NCBI GenBank assembly: GCA_023375675.1
Contig: JALQBC010000032.1
Coordinates: 372,001-436,000, forward strand
Source of the DNA: Cytospora piceicola
Taxonomy: Eukaryota; Ascomycota; Sordariomycetes; Diaporthales; Cytosporaceae
Direction: 5' to 3'
DNA: 64,000 bases
Shown here: piece after piece, positions 24,522-34,861 of the stretch
Position numbering within the stretch: position 1 is the first letter of the stretch
Layout of the letters: each line of letters starts with the position of its first letter
The notes under the pieces: generated by a model
Told to the model about the DNA's origin: nothing
What the model saw: the letters and a program-made list of their open reading frames with translations, nothing else
Databases searched by the model: none
Position numbers and translations under genes: made by a program

Positions 24522-25814
24522 TCACGACGTGCCACGCGCCGAAGCAAGTGCAATCTCCACGGTTGCAAACGCAACGACAATGGCACAACAAACCACTTTA
24601 GTGGCCGTGGGCTCCAGCACAGCTCGCTTCTGCACGTCAGGGGGCGCCTCGGGCGCCTCGCCTGCCTCGCAGCCGTCCTCGTCAGGCCCGTGCCCCGACA
24701 TCCGCAGCGCGTCGCTCTCGCTGCAGCCCGGCTCGACGTCCTCGTAGCCCGGGACCGCGCGGAACCCCTCGGGGGCCGCCGCCGCCGCCGCCGCCGCCGC
24801 CGTCATGGGCCAGGGCTTCCCGTTGTAGAAGTTGTAGCACCAGGTGCTGATGACCACGATCCCGCTGCCGCAGACCTTGAGCGCCGTGAAGTTGGTGGAG
24901 CGGAGGGCGGGCCAGACGAGGAACTGGGTCATGGCGATGGTGACGAGCGACGCCGACGTCCCGACGACCTTGAGGATGTTGTCCTTGGTCTTGAGCATGA
25001 CGGCGACCAGGAAGCCGTTGGAGGCCGTGAGGAGGATGAGCATCGTGGCCCCGACGATGGCCCCGTGGCCGTCGTACTCGGTGGTCGGTGATGACGCCGC
25101 CGCTGTGGAGGCGTCCCCGTGCTGCTTGACCAGGCCTAGGGAGTACATCACAGGGTACGAGCCGATGGCGAGGATGACGCCCCAGCTGTATAAGTATACC
25201 TGGGACTGCCAGAAGTCGCCGGCCTTGATGAGACGCTCGCTGGCGATGCTGGCCATGGCGGAGAAGATGGCGATGGTGCCCCCGGCGATGGGAGCCATCA
25301 GGCTCGCCGCTGCGCCGTCGGTGGACTGCGGCCGCCCGGAGGGGAAGTTGAAGACGAGCAGGCCGGCGGAGAGGCAGGCGAGGGAGGCCCAGGCGTAGTT
25401 GTTCGTCTGGCGCCGGACCACGAAGTGGTGGAGCAGCCCGGTCACGGGCAGCTTGGCGAGGATGCAGACCTGGAGCAGGTTCGGCGACGTGTAGGGGAGG
25501 ACGGACATGTAGATGAGGTTGTTGACGAGGTAGAACGCGGCCGGGATGGCGTACGCGAAGGCGTTCCGGTCCAGGCTCCACCGCCGCGGGGTCGCCGGGC
25601 GCTGGTCCTTCTCGCCGGGCAGGATCGACCAGTCCTGGCAGATGAAGAGCACTGCGAAGAGGAGTTTGGACCCCTCGGACATTATGGAGATGAGGGAGGC
25701 GGGCACCCAGGGGTAAGTGTGGAAGACATAGTAGGCGAAGTTCTCCCGACAGGTCTCGGAGATAACGTATATCAACAGGAGTGTGTTGGACAGAGAAAGA
25801 CGGGGCAGCTCCAT
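24522..25814 (-). CDS. Nucleotide-sugar transporter (SLC35A/UDP-galactose transporter type)
   Basis: A single-exon 430-aa multi-spanning membrane protein. SLC35A-type carriers exchange nucleotide sugars such as UDP-galactose for nucleotide monophosphate across the Golgi membrane. Supporting motifs are the N-terminal segment SNTLLLIYVISETCRENFAYY, YLVNNLIYMSVLPYTSPNLLQV, the KLPVTGLLHHFVV loop, and late segments with NGFLVAVMLKTKDNILKVVGTSAS, shown here in pieces of the conserved KT-DN motif. A long Ala-rich loop and a charged tail follow the last conserved segment, and one more hydrophobic stretch lies at the end. The first true ATG is at 25814 (MELPRLSLSN); the upstream extension starts at GTG and was rejected. 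Substrate specificity is not readable. Confidence 0.85.
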   Translation of the reverse strand: MELPRLSLSNTLLLIYVISETCRENFAYYVFHTYPWVPASLISIMSEGSKLLFAVLFICQDWSILPGEKDQRPATPRRWSLDRNAFAYAIPAAFYLVNNLIYMSVLPYTSPNLLQVCILAKLPVTGLLHHFVVRRQTNNYAWASLACLSAGLLVFNFPSGRPQSTDGAAASLMAPIAGGTIAIFSAMASIASERLIKAGDFWQSQVYLYSWGVILAIGSYPVMYSLGLVKQHGDASTAAASSPTTEYDGHGAIVGATMLILLTASNGFLVAVMLKTKDNILKVVGTSASLVTIAMTQFLVWPALRSTNFTALKVCGSGIVVISTWCYNFYNGKPWPMTAAAAAAAAAPEGFRAVPGYEDVEPGCSESDALRMSGHGPDEDGCEAGEAPEAPPDVQKRAVLEPTATKVVCCAIVVAFATVEIALASARGTS

Positions 25815-26528
25815 GTTGGCTCTTGACGATGAGGGCCTCACCGGACGAGCTTGTTGTGCGAATCAAAGGGTAGTTTATAAGCGGGAGGAAGAAGAGGGAT
25901 ATCAAGTCGTTCCAGAGTCCATCTAGCCCAGGAAGACGTGACGGGATTCACGGAATATCGAAAACGCCACCGTCTCGGTCAGTTCCCAACGTGACAATGA
26001 ATGTCATCCCAGGGGTTCGAGATTTTAGCCCCACCCGATACGAGCTACGCCCGCAACCTTACCTCTAACTTTACTATAATTAACGCACCGCTGGACCACG
26101 GAAGCTATACGGGCGGTACACGAGGGATCCGCACATATAAAATGGAGCCAGCCCCCTTGGGCAGTTGCATAGTTGGGAGATAATTCTGTGAAAGCGCCAC
26201 AGTCTCAGTTTATCCAGGGAGAAGCATTTAGGGAATGTTCAAATATCAGATTCGAACTCAGCCGTGTCCTAGGGAGCCTGTTTATCTGGTAGTTCCTGCA
26301 CGAAATGGCCACAGAGTATTTCCCATGTTTCATCACAATAAAACCTCTGACGCGGAAGAATGACAGTCTTCGAGATCCAGACAGACCTCGAACGCTCTGG
26401 GTGATGATGCCGTCCAATACCAACCGGAAGGCTCAGCACCAGCACAGTTCAAATAGATCTTGAGATGGGAACATGAGCTTTTCAAAAGCCTCTGCACTCG
26501 TGATGTTCACGTATCGAGCTCTTCAGAA
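25815..26528. promoter_or_regulatory. Divergent promoter region, sugar transporter / GT92
   Basis: A 714-bp divergent gap. Besides the minus-strand TATAAA it holds a plus-strand TATAAAA near 26136, about 390 bases before the GT92 start. No ORF is supportable. Confidence 0.45.
25874..25879 (-). promoter_or_regulatory. Candidate TATA box of the nucleotide-sugar transporter
   Basis: TATAAA on the minus strand, about 60 bases before the ATG at 25814. Confidence 0.4.
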
Positions 26529-27714
26529 ATGTCACCTACCTTGGAAGGGACTCGCTTCAACTACAAGGCATGCGCTGCCACAGTAGCTGTTCTTCTCGTC
26601 GTGCACCTCATATTCCTCAGCGACTTATCCACGTTGAAAGACCATATTGCAAACAATCCTTTCGCTTCATCCAGTAACGGGACCTTGCCAACTGATGAGC
26701 ATGCAGATATCAGCATCGCCTTTTGCTCCTCGGTCAGGGACCAAAGCCAGGACATGCCAGAATGGTTCATACACCACTACCACAACATCGGCATCAAGGC
26801 CTTCTACATAATGGACGACGGCTCGCACCCGCCGCTGTCCGACTTCGACGTGGACGAGTACTACGGAATCCCCTCCACCGCCATAACCTTCAGCTACTTC
26901 GACGAGGCGGAGCGGGCGCGGCACGGCCTCGCCATGCAGGAGTTCCTCAACGACCAGTGCAACCGCAGGTGGGGCTCCCAGCACGACTGGATCGCCTACG
27001 TGGACGTGGACGAGTTCGTCGGGCTCCCCTCGGGCAACGAGACCCTGCAGGACATCATGCGGCCTTTCACGGGCGACCTCAGCGTGGGCGCCGTCGGCAG
27101 TGGGTACCACCCGAGAGCAACTATCTTCTCTATCTTCTCCAGTTTGGATGTTTCCTGAATCCCGAGACATGTATGATCCGGGGACAATAGAGGCTGTAGT
27201 CTTGGGTTGTGTCCAGCGACTCCCGTTTCATTTCCTTCTCGGGCAAATACTAATTCCTGTCCTCGTAGTCCACTGGCTCATCCACACCTCCAACGGCCAC
27301 CTGCGCCGGCAGGACTCCGTGCGCAAGGCCTACACCGAATGCATGGCCGACCCGGATGCCGAGGCGGAGGGCCTCGGGCCTGGGGACGCTTGGCCCAGGG
27401 AGAGCAACGAGCACATCAAGAGCCTGGTCAAGCCGTCGCTGTACGGCGGGAACGACACCCCGCACAACTTCCACACGCTCAACAACTCGCGCGAGGTCGA
27501 CGTGGCCGGCCGCACCATCGAGCACCACTGGGTGAGGCCTGTGGAGAGGGACAGGGTCGCGCTGCACCATTACATGGTCAAGAGCAAGGAGGAGTACGCC
27601 GAGAAGCTCTCGAGGGGTAACCAGGGGAATCTGGATCGAGGGTGGGAGTTCTGGGACTATGTTGAGACATTCCCGAAAGAACCGTGCTTGGATATGGCCG
27701 AGTGGGAGATATGA
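26529..27714 (+). CDS. GT92-like (DUF23) type II membrane glycosyltransferase
   Basis: Two exons, 26529-27099 and 27269-27714, give 338 aa across a 169-nt intron whose removal joins VGAVG to (I)HWLIHTSNGH in frame. A hydrophobic segment at about residues 14-32 suggests a type II Golgi/ER membrane anchor. The luminal domain shows the GT92/GT2-like pattern: FCSSVRDQSQDMPEWFIHHY, YIMDDGSHPPLSDF, and the metal-binding YVDVDEF (residues 157-163), followed by IKSLVKPSLYGG and TPHNFHTLNN. Animal GT92 enzymes are galactosyltransferases; the fungal acceptor is unknown. It lies next to a divergent nucleotide-sugar transporter, so the pair may serve the same Golgi pathway (inference). The ATG at 26529 is the first in frame. 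Confidence 0.75.
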
Positions 27715-29006
27715 GGGCAGCACTGCTGTTGATATGTCTACAACATAAGAAGAAGCAAGCATTGTGCTCCTCCATGGGTGACGGATCCCACTTGTGCTCC
27801 ATATGTCCTAGCCATGATAAGTGGCAGTTCTCACATCCATAGGAACCTCGGGAACAGTCTTAGTATACAGAATCATAGCCCTGGAGGTGGAAGGCACCAT
27901 GAATACAAAAAGCCGCCAACTCCTGATATGTATGTATACAGCGGTGACCTTATAGAATATACGGCCCAAATGTATGCTATAGATGGGTCATATGCTATGT
28001 AAGGGTAAGGGGTTATAGATACTATCTATCAATCCATCCACTAGATACTTATATTATGTTAAGAATTTATGCTGCCCTAGGGTATATGGGATTATTTTAT
28101 ATAGGGGTAAGTGGTCACATTTTTCTTTTAGTAACCTGTTCACCAGATATATATGTAAAAGCAAGGGTTCATGCTATATAGGAATATGTTATTAGGGGGT
28201 CACTACTGTACACTGATGAGCCGCCTGAGTCTTCAGCCAGCTTGAGCCCACACCAACCCAAAAAGACTGATCATCGTGTTTCAGGCGCCACCAGGCACCG
28301 ACCCTTCTGTGCGACATCACTCAAGCGTAACATAGCTGCCAGGCGAGGCCCCATGGCTCTCATATCTTCCGAAAGCAAGTTCACCGTGAAAGAGACTGGC
28401 GAGCTACTCAAGCAGTGGCCAAGACCCCCCAGGGAATATATATTACGTGAGCAATCCCAAAACAATACTCGAGAGCACTGGACGTATATACTAAACCGGC
28501 CAGCAGCCGAGGAGGCCTGTTCCGGTTCCTCGAGAGACCTGACCTTCGGCTTGATCCCGCCGCATCGCCCGGGGGCTGTGGACGTCATCGGCACGACCGG
28601 TGGATACACCAAGCCCGTGGAGCTGGCTACGCCTCATGGGCCTCCAACGGTGGAATGTGGAGTGCTGGCTATGGCTGCAAGCGAGGTGGTCCATGTTTCG
28701 GGATACGGGCAGACGGGGAGAGAGAAGGAATGAGCTATATGTATATCCCGGGGGTTCAGACGTGAAGGATGTACCTCTCCACTCTGTGTGCCTCGTCTTA
28801 AAAACTTGCGAGGAATGTAACGGTGTGGGTTAGGATCTGCCAATGATAGTTCAGTGAAGATCCATTAGTGGTCTGTCCCAGTGTCCGTCCAGATTACCTC
28901 TTGGTCCATAGCTGTTGCAGACGATTTCTATCCACCTCAGCCATACTATGAATCTGAGGCTGCTGATCATGATCACTCGCTTGGCTGCTAGTCCTTCCGC
29001 AGTCTT
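27715..29006. other. Gene-poor region, AT-rich in part
   Basis: About 27900-28200 is AT-rich, with repeated short words such as TATGCTATGTAAGGG and ATAGGGGTAAG. The part at 28240-28740 has an open frame on the plus strand, but it lacks an ATG at its start and resembles nothing known. No gene is supported. Confidence 0.5.
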
Positions 29007-29013
29007 GCCCTCC
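29007..29013. repeat. Left target-site duplication of the MITE
   Basis: GCCCTCC here is repeated exactly at 29266-29272, directly outside the inverted ends of the 252-bp element. Confidence 0.75.
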
Positions 29014-29265
29014 AGGCGACTAACGTTAGAAACCGGTCAACCCTATGATTGCAATCCTCTATCACTACAACCCTCAGCCTTTAACTATTGTTTACTCAAC
29101 AACCACAGGGTGTGTGGTACTAATAATTAATACCTATCTACTTGGATTTGATCGCCATTTTCAATGATACCAATTTTTGGGTTGACTCTGCATTGCAACA
29201 GCTATTCGCCCAAGAGGGCTAGGGTGCCATATTGAAGGTCGACCGGTTTCTAACGTTAGTCGCCT
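29014..29265. mobile_element. MITE-like nonautonomous DNA transposon, 252 bp
   Basis: The first 25 bases (29014-29038, starting AGGCGACTAACGTTAG) and the last 25 bases (29241-29265, ending CTAACGTTAGTCGCCT) are perfect inverted repeats. The element is flanked by a direct repeat GCCCTCC on both sides (7 bp, or 8 bp TGCCCTCC if the outermost T/A is shared). The interior is AT-richer and non-coding. Such short elements move using transposase from a full-length relative; no transposase is present in the window. The length of the duplication would fit an hAT-like or related superfamily, but the ends do not begin with the usual CA(G), so I leave the family open. The intact ends and perfect duplication imply fairly recent insertion. 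Confidence 0.85.
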
Positions 29266-29272
29266 GCCCTCC
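29266..29272. repeat. Right target-site duplication of the MITE
   Basis: GCCCTCC, identical to 29007-29013. Confidence 0.75.
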
Positions 29273-29309
29273 TGGTCAAGGCCTCATTCGGAACGGAAGG
29301 ACGATTCTT

Positions 29310-29720
29310 GCCTTGCGGAGTGTACAGTACCAGTGGCTCTCTGTCGAAAGGTGTCCACTCCCTTCCCGACAGACCCTTGGTACACATACGACTCGAATTT
29401 CGGTTCCCATCCGAACCACTATTGCCTGTTTTCAGGGCGGGCTCATCTCATCCACCCGGATGCAATGTGTCCGTGACGAAAGCCTCGAACTTCCGGGCCG
29501 GTGTAGTAACAGGCAGCGTCATCGTCTGAGGTCATACTATTGATAATATGTTAGGTCCAGCTACGGCAACCACGACGTTGGCGATGACAACCCAGCGGCT
29601 GAACAAGCGACATAGCTGGCCAAAGACGACTTGCAACGCGTACTTTGGTGACGAAGCTCGGCTCGTTGATTACGCTGTCACTATGGTGTTATCGGGAACT
29701 TGTCCGATTCATCTCGATCT
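29310..29720 (-). pseudogene. Possible relic of an MFS drug transporter (DHA2-like)
   Basis: Read on the minus strand, this stretch contains DNTIVTA, then a stop, then ALQVVFGQLCRLFSRWVV, followed by VVVAVAGP. The order and wording resemble the first helices of 14-spanner MFS exporters (a DNTIVATA-like helix 1 and a GQLxxxFGRRW loop motif). Stops and frame changes interrupt it, and no start, end or remaining helices can be followed, so at most a fragment of the N-terminal part survives. The MITE sits immediately beyond its 3' side. This is a pattern call by eye and could be wrong; I do not assign a function. Confidence 0.35.
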
Positions 29721-32700
29721 CTTCTGAGAATCAGGCCGTGTCAGCTTCCTCGTGGCCTTTTAGTGCTCATCCTTATGAGAAGGCTTCCAATGAACGCTGT
29801 CAGGAACTATTCCCTCTGTTCCTCCACAGTATATCTCCCTCCGAAGTCTTGAGCAACGAGATGAGTACATGCAGACAGACCCTCCCCCTCTCCCCCTAAG
29901 GTAGTGATCAGCCCTAACAGCCGCGCCAGGAGTTTGGCCAGTCCCGTTGTGGGGACGTGTGACGAAGGGCAAAAGAGGAAGGGACGCGCGTCACTCGAGC
30001 TGATGGGGCTCCCCGACATGGGGTTTGTTGATTACGGTAGCTTCGCCGTTACTTCGGCGCGGCGGCCAGCGCCCAAAGGACGTGTCGCTGGCACAAGTGA
30101 GGATCTTCCGTCTTAGCCTGACCGTTGTGTCCCGTCTACACGTGGCTATTGCACGCGGTGAGAACGAGCTGGAAAACGGGGGTTTGCTCGTCGTTTTCTC
30201 GCCCTGGGTGGAGGAAACACATGGTGATGCGTGATCGTCTGCCTAATTGCCTACACCGCGTATTTGCGCGGCGGGCCGACGGCTGTTTTGCAGGACGAGT
30301 GGATGCCACACAGGAGCCTCATGTTGGGAGGGCTGAAAAGGGTGGATTATCAGGAAAGAAAGAAAGAACACCCGTGATCAAAGCAGAGACCGAGTGAGGA
30401 CTGCGCAAATCCGGAATCGGATCCGAAGCAGGGCCGGATTTTCAACGCTGTTTCCCGGGGTACTCGTTTATCTAAGCAGATCTGGGCAGGCCTCGATCGG
30501 TTATCCGGCAGCGAATCCTTGAACCTAGCCCTTTTGAAACTCGGAAAGAGGTCAAAACTGCTGGCGATTGAATATGCAGTTGCCCCCGCCGAAGACCTGG
30601 GCTGACGTCTGCTTGGGACCCCTATCGAGAACGACGTCGTCACAGGGACGACACGGGCTTTCGATTGGTATGTGGACATCGGTGAACGACAATATTACAC
30701 GTCGCCGACCTGCATCTCACCTCGTGGCTCATCCATCAAGACGGGAAGGTCGACGGGCCAGAAGCTCTCTTACGAGACGGTGGCGCGCTTCCGGTATACA
30801 CCCTCTGGTGGTAATGCGTGGCGTCAGGCAGGCTCTCACGACCGCATGACCACGTTTGCTTCGCAGACACCCCGATGCCCGGTGTGGAAGCTGGGTTGGG
30901 CCTCCACAACGTGACAGCCGCGCTTTCCAGGGGGGAAGGGAGCGCTTCGGAAAACCTGCCGAGTGCTCTAGTCTACCACGACAGGGTGGTGTCCGTGTGC
31001 CCACCAGTCGAAGACAGAATGGTCGACCTGCTTGATGAGGACTCTGCAACGGCCTCTTGGTCGCGTGTCTGGGAGGTGAGAGGTTGTGGAACTTGGTCCT
31101 GAAGCTGCAAGACGTCTGGAGTCGAGGACGTCAACTCACTCAGGTCGCTCCGGCAATGACGAATTGGCGGTGACAAGCATAACCGGAATGAGGTACTAAT
31201 CGTCGTTGACATTACTAGAACTGTCCAGGCCTGCAGAAGAGTCGCATGCCACACATGTTCCGGATCGATAGTCGATCCAGTACTAGCATTGAAGTCTTCA
31301 GCCAAATGGATATATCAAAGCACTGCATGTGCTGATGTGGTGGTGCAGTGCAGTATGGTGTTGAGAATCGACAAGGCCAGTCTTCCGTCCGGCTTACACA
31401 GTCCACACAGTACACGTACAGTGTGAGTATACTATACCCAAAAGGCTGGACTGACAGGTGCACGGACCGGTAGCTTCGTGTGGGGTGGCGACTGGGTCGC
31501 AGGTTTGGAGACGCACGCAAACGCCAAGTCAAGGCCGCGCAAGCTCCTGGACTCTTCTCCTGTCACGATAGTGCGAGCTTCAACCACTGAAGCACTGTGT
31601 GGTCGTTTCTCCTGGGGGAAGCGTCAAGAGGCTTGACGCTTGGAGCAGAAAGGGGTTTGTGAGAGCCTTCAACCCGTCAGTTCCATATTCCAATCGTATA
31701 TGTAGGTACATCCTGGTCTGTTGGTGTCCTATGCACACAGACATATAATCTGTGGAGGGCCAACACATCACATCAGAATTTTCGAGGTTCTCCTTTTGAT
31801 ACCGGGACGGTGGTCGGTTTCCTGCTCTGCTGTTTTCGGTTCAGGTCGCAGGTTCTTAGCTGATGACAATTAATCTGTCTCGTTCATGCCGCGTACCACT
31901 TCTTTGGTGACAAACTGATGGCCTTACAGTATGGCGCGTCAAGTCGTACAAAGCCGGCCGTGTTGCGCCAGCCAAAAGAGCCGCAAATCCTTCGCGTAAT
32001 ATACTGTATGCGGACCATCTCGATTAATCGTGAACACTGATTAGGAGTCGTCATCTGTCTTGCCTAGCGACTTCTTCTGCCTTCTGTGCGTGTTCTGTGA
32101 AGAGAGCTATGTACCGAGCTATGTACCGAGGTATGTGAGTGGTCCGCGGAACATCAACTGGGCCTGGGATATTAGTGGTCTCCATATCATCAATCGGCTC
32201 CGTGAAAACGATGAATAACGGCTTTCATAACAGAGTGATCGTCCATCCCAACATTCACTCTATGTACCAGTTCTATGTACCATAGTATATATGGATACTC
32301 GGCACGTACCATTTAACGGGATTTGGTGGTCGGAGGGGCCAGGTGGGGTGCTGGTACACCTTATGAAATTAAAAAAAGAGTCACAGTAAGCATCTTTTTT
32401 GCCATTCTTTGGATCTGAAGATGCAGTTGAGCCTCAGTGGACATGGGAATTACTTGAGATGATCAGAGCGTCCCGTATCAAGTCATCGTACCGTCCGAAG
32501 TTCGTCTCCAAGTGCCGGGGTACCCAGCACCGGGCACTGTGGGGAAAATCTGAACGAGGGAAGACGACGCAAGCCTCAGTTAGCTTTGCTTATATAATTG
32601 ACCAGGTGACATTGCTGACACTGACACTGACTTCTGCGGAAGGTGTCAGTGACTGGCCCTTGTCACGTTGCGATGTCGTAGGCAGCACGAGTGTTTCGTG

Positions 32701-33384
32701 GTTGCTACTACATACTGCTACAGTAGGTAGGTGAAGGTGAATTGGCGCATACACCACATTCTCAAGAGAGGCAGAAGGTTCTTGTGTTTCGAAATAATTG
32801 TAAACATTCATTCATTCTTGTTCCAAGGCTGTTTTGCGGGCTGGCTGGGCTGAGCTGGGTAGCGGCCACAGCCACGATGCTGCAGCAGGCCTCGGAGAAA
32901 TTCGAGCACTTGCACTGCCAAGAGCTGAGCCTCGTCATCTTCTGGGAGAGGGACATCAAGAGCCAGAGGAGCATAGCCCGGACGGAGATTGGCTGTGCCT
33001 TTGCCGACGGGATGGCTGATTAGCTAATGGCGTCATTTCGGGGGATCTGCGTATGGGTTACTGTATATTGCATGTACCATATAGCCATATTCTACCTGTG
33101 TACCTAGGTACGTTCCAAAGCTCCAGGGCTGTTACTCCCGAGGTTGTGAATCACTTGGGAAACTCGTGCCCAAGTATGTATACCATAGTAACTACCTAGG
33201 TACTATGAGCAGTTGGTGGCTGGCGACTTACTGTGTAAATTATTTGCTTACGATATCAGTTTGAATTTATCACTTCCAAATTGTGTTTTCTTGATCATCA
33301 TGTCTGTTCAATCAGAAAAGAACGGGCCCCAAGAATAGATCTAGCTAGCGCAGACAGTGTTTTGTATCCCGGAACCTGCCCTGC

Positions 33385-33424
33385 CTGTTAGTCTGTTAGT
33401 CTGTTAGCCTGTTAGTCTGTTAGC
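33385..33424. repeat. 8-bp tandem repeat, five units
   Basis: Five head-to-tail copies of CTGTTAGT/CTGTTAGC. Confidence 0.85.
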
Positions 33425-33596
33425 CTGCCTCCTCCCCTGGTCCTTCAATCACTGAAATCTGTACCAGTCCGCTGCGGACGGGCCACCGTCTTGCAAACGG
33501 CCGCGTTCCATTGGCCCACCCACCTCGTTGAACGCGCGTCCAGGTGCTCGATGAGTCCGGGGTGGACAGGACTGACACAGTGATCGATCTCACTGA

Positions 33597-33652
33597 AGAG
33601 CTAGGTACCTAGGTACCTACATACATAGGTAGGTACTAAGTACCTAGGTAAT
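33597..33652. repeat. CCTAGGTA-type palindromic repeat cluster
   Basis: Overlapping GGTACCTAGGTACC units with ACATACATAGGTAGG; same motif family as the clusters near 2700 and 59270. Confidence 0.75.
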
Positions 33653-33935
33653 CAGGGCAATCAATACAGTGATGAGGTGGCCCGCAACTGGAACGGTCCG
33701 TCAGAAAGCCCAGAGGCCACCGAGTAACATACGACAGTACAGTACTGTGATATACAGTAGACAAACCCCCCATCAATTGCTTCTGTTACAGGGTTGATCC
33801 CTATCGGCCCCAGTGAGCCTGGCATACTCCCCCGTCCTAGTTTCCACGTGTATTACGTGCACCTGGCCCAGGCTGCACTGGGCTACTGGCTACTTACCAC
33901 GCCTGCCAGGCACAATTTCTGACTGTCTTTCGCAC

Positions 33936-33966
33936 AGTCAGTCAGTCAGTCTCAGTCAGTCAGTCG
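33936..33966. repeat. CAGT tandem repeat
   Basis: Two runs of CAGT units separated by CTCAGT, in the region before PNG1. Confidence 0.8.
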
Positions 33967-34861
33967 CCTGTCAAATTGTCAGATTGTCAATGAGGTGGAC
34001 GTCCACGCAATTGCTGCCGGGCTAACCCACTTTCGTCTTCCCACTTCTAGGTACCGCGTACCACTTTTTGCCATTTCCCGCTCTGATCCACACAACTGGG
34101 CACTCTCATGCTTCTCACGCTCTCTCTCCGCGCCTCCTCCTACATTGTTGCACTGTACTGTACATACCTCCCGTCCTATACGCAACACTCCCACCTTCAC
34201 GCAGAAACCTCCCCTCCTGCCTTCCCGTCTACTCCGTTTTCCCTTTCCCTGTCCTCCAACCCAACTTCAATCCAACCCAAGCTCAAGGGTTTGGTTTATC
34301 TGGTTGTTCGCTTGTTCCTGTCTTGCTCCGTTGCATTGCTGGTGCATTCTCAACCTATTCTGTATTCTTTCTTCCCCTTCTCCACTCCGCAATCCGTTGC
34401 CATTCATCTATCAACTCTTGGTATCCCGCCCTAGTCTCCTATCCCGGCTCCCTTTTCCGCCGCCGCATCCATTCAATCCCATACGCTCTTTTGCGCAGGC
34501 TGCGACTGCGAGTGTGTGGTGTTCGTCATCAAGCGACTGAGGACTACGACGACTTACAGTCACTTGGATTACGACGACACCGGTTGCAACAAAGGAACCG
34601 GAGCCCACAACAACGGTCAGAGACGAGACTACCTACCTCTTACCATAGCTCGAAAGGGGGGAAGCCTATACTACGAAATCAAGTGGCGACCTGAACTACG
34701 ATCACTGCCTTGCAGGCACTTATGACGACAAGTCGCCCATTGCATATACCCTCACCCTCGACTTTCAACCCCAAGCCGATTGCCTGAAGCGTTGTGTTCA
34801 AGCCCCGTTACTCGGCATTGCTTGTTGAGAACTCTGCTACTACATCGACGCCAACGTCAAA

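Larger units (their letters stand above)
29721..34861. other. Gene-poor region upstream of PNG1
   Basis: About 5.1 kb with no gene I can support. A plus-strand frame without stops near 30820-31100 contains a moderately long reading frame with no recognisable domain; it may be decayed coding DNA. Short GAAA repeats occur near 30355-30368. From about 33380 the DNA has several simple repeats and CCTAGGTA palindromes. From about 34040 to 34860 the plus strand is strongly pyrimidine-rich, which fits a long promoter and 5' leader of PNG1 rather than coding sequence. Confidence 0.5.

Noticed and set aside
24682..25905. 407-aa minus-strand ORF overlapping the sugar transporter
   Set aside because: Different frame from the clearly homologous membrane protein; composition dominated by Arg/Pro/His.
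33995..34694. Overlapping plus-strand ORFs before PNG1
   Set aside because: Ser/Pro/Leu-rich translations of a pyrimidine-rich leader in several frames at once; more likely promoter and 5' UTR.
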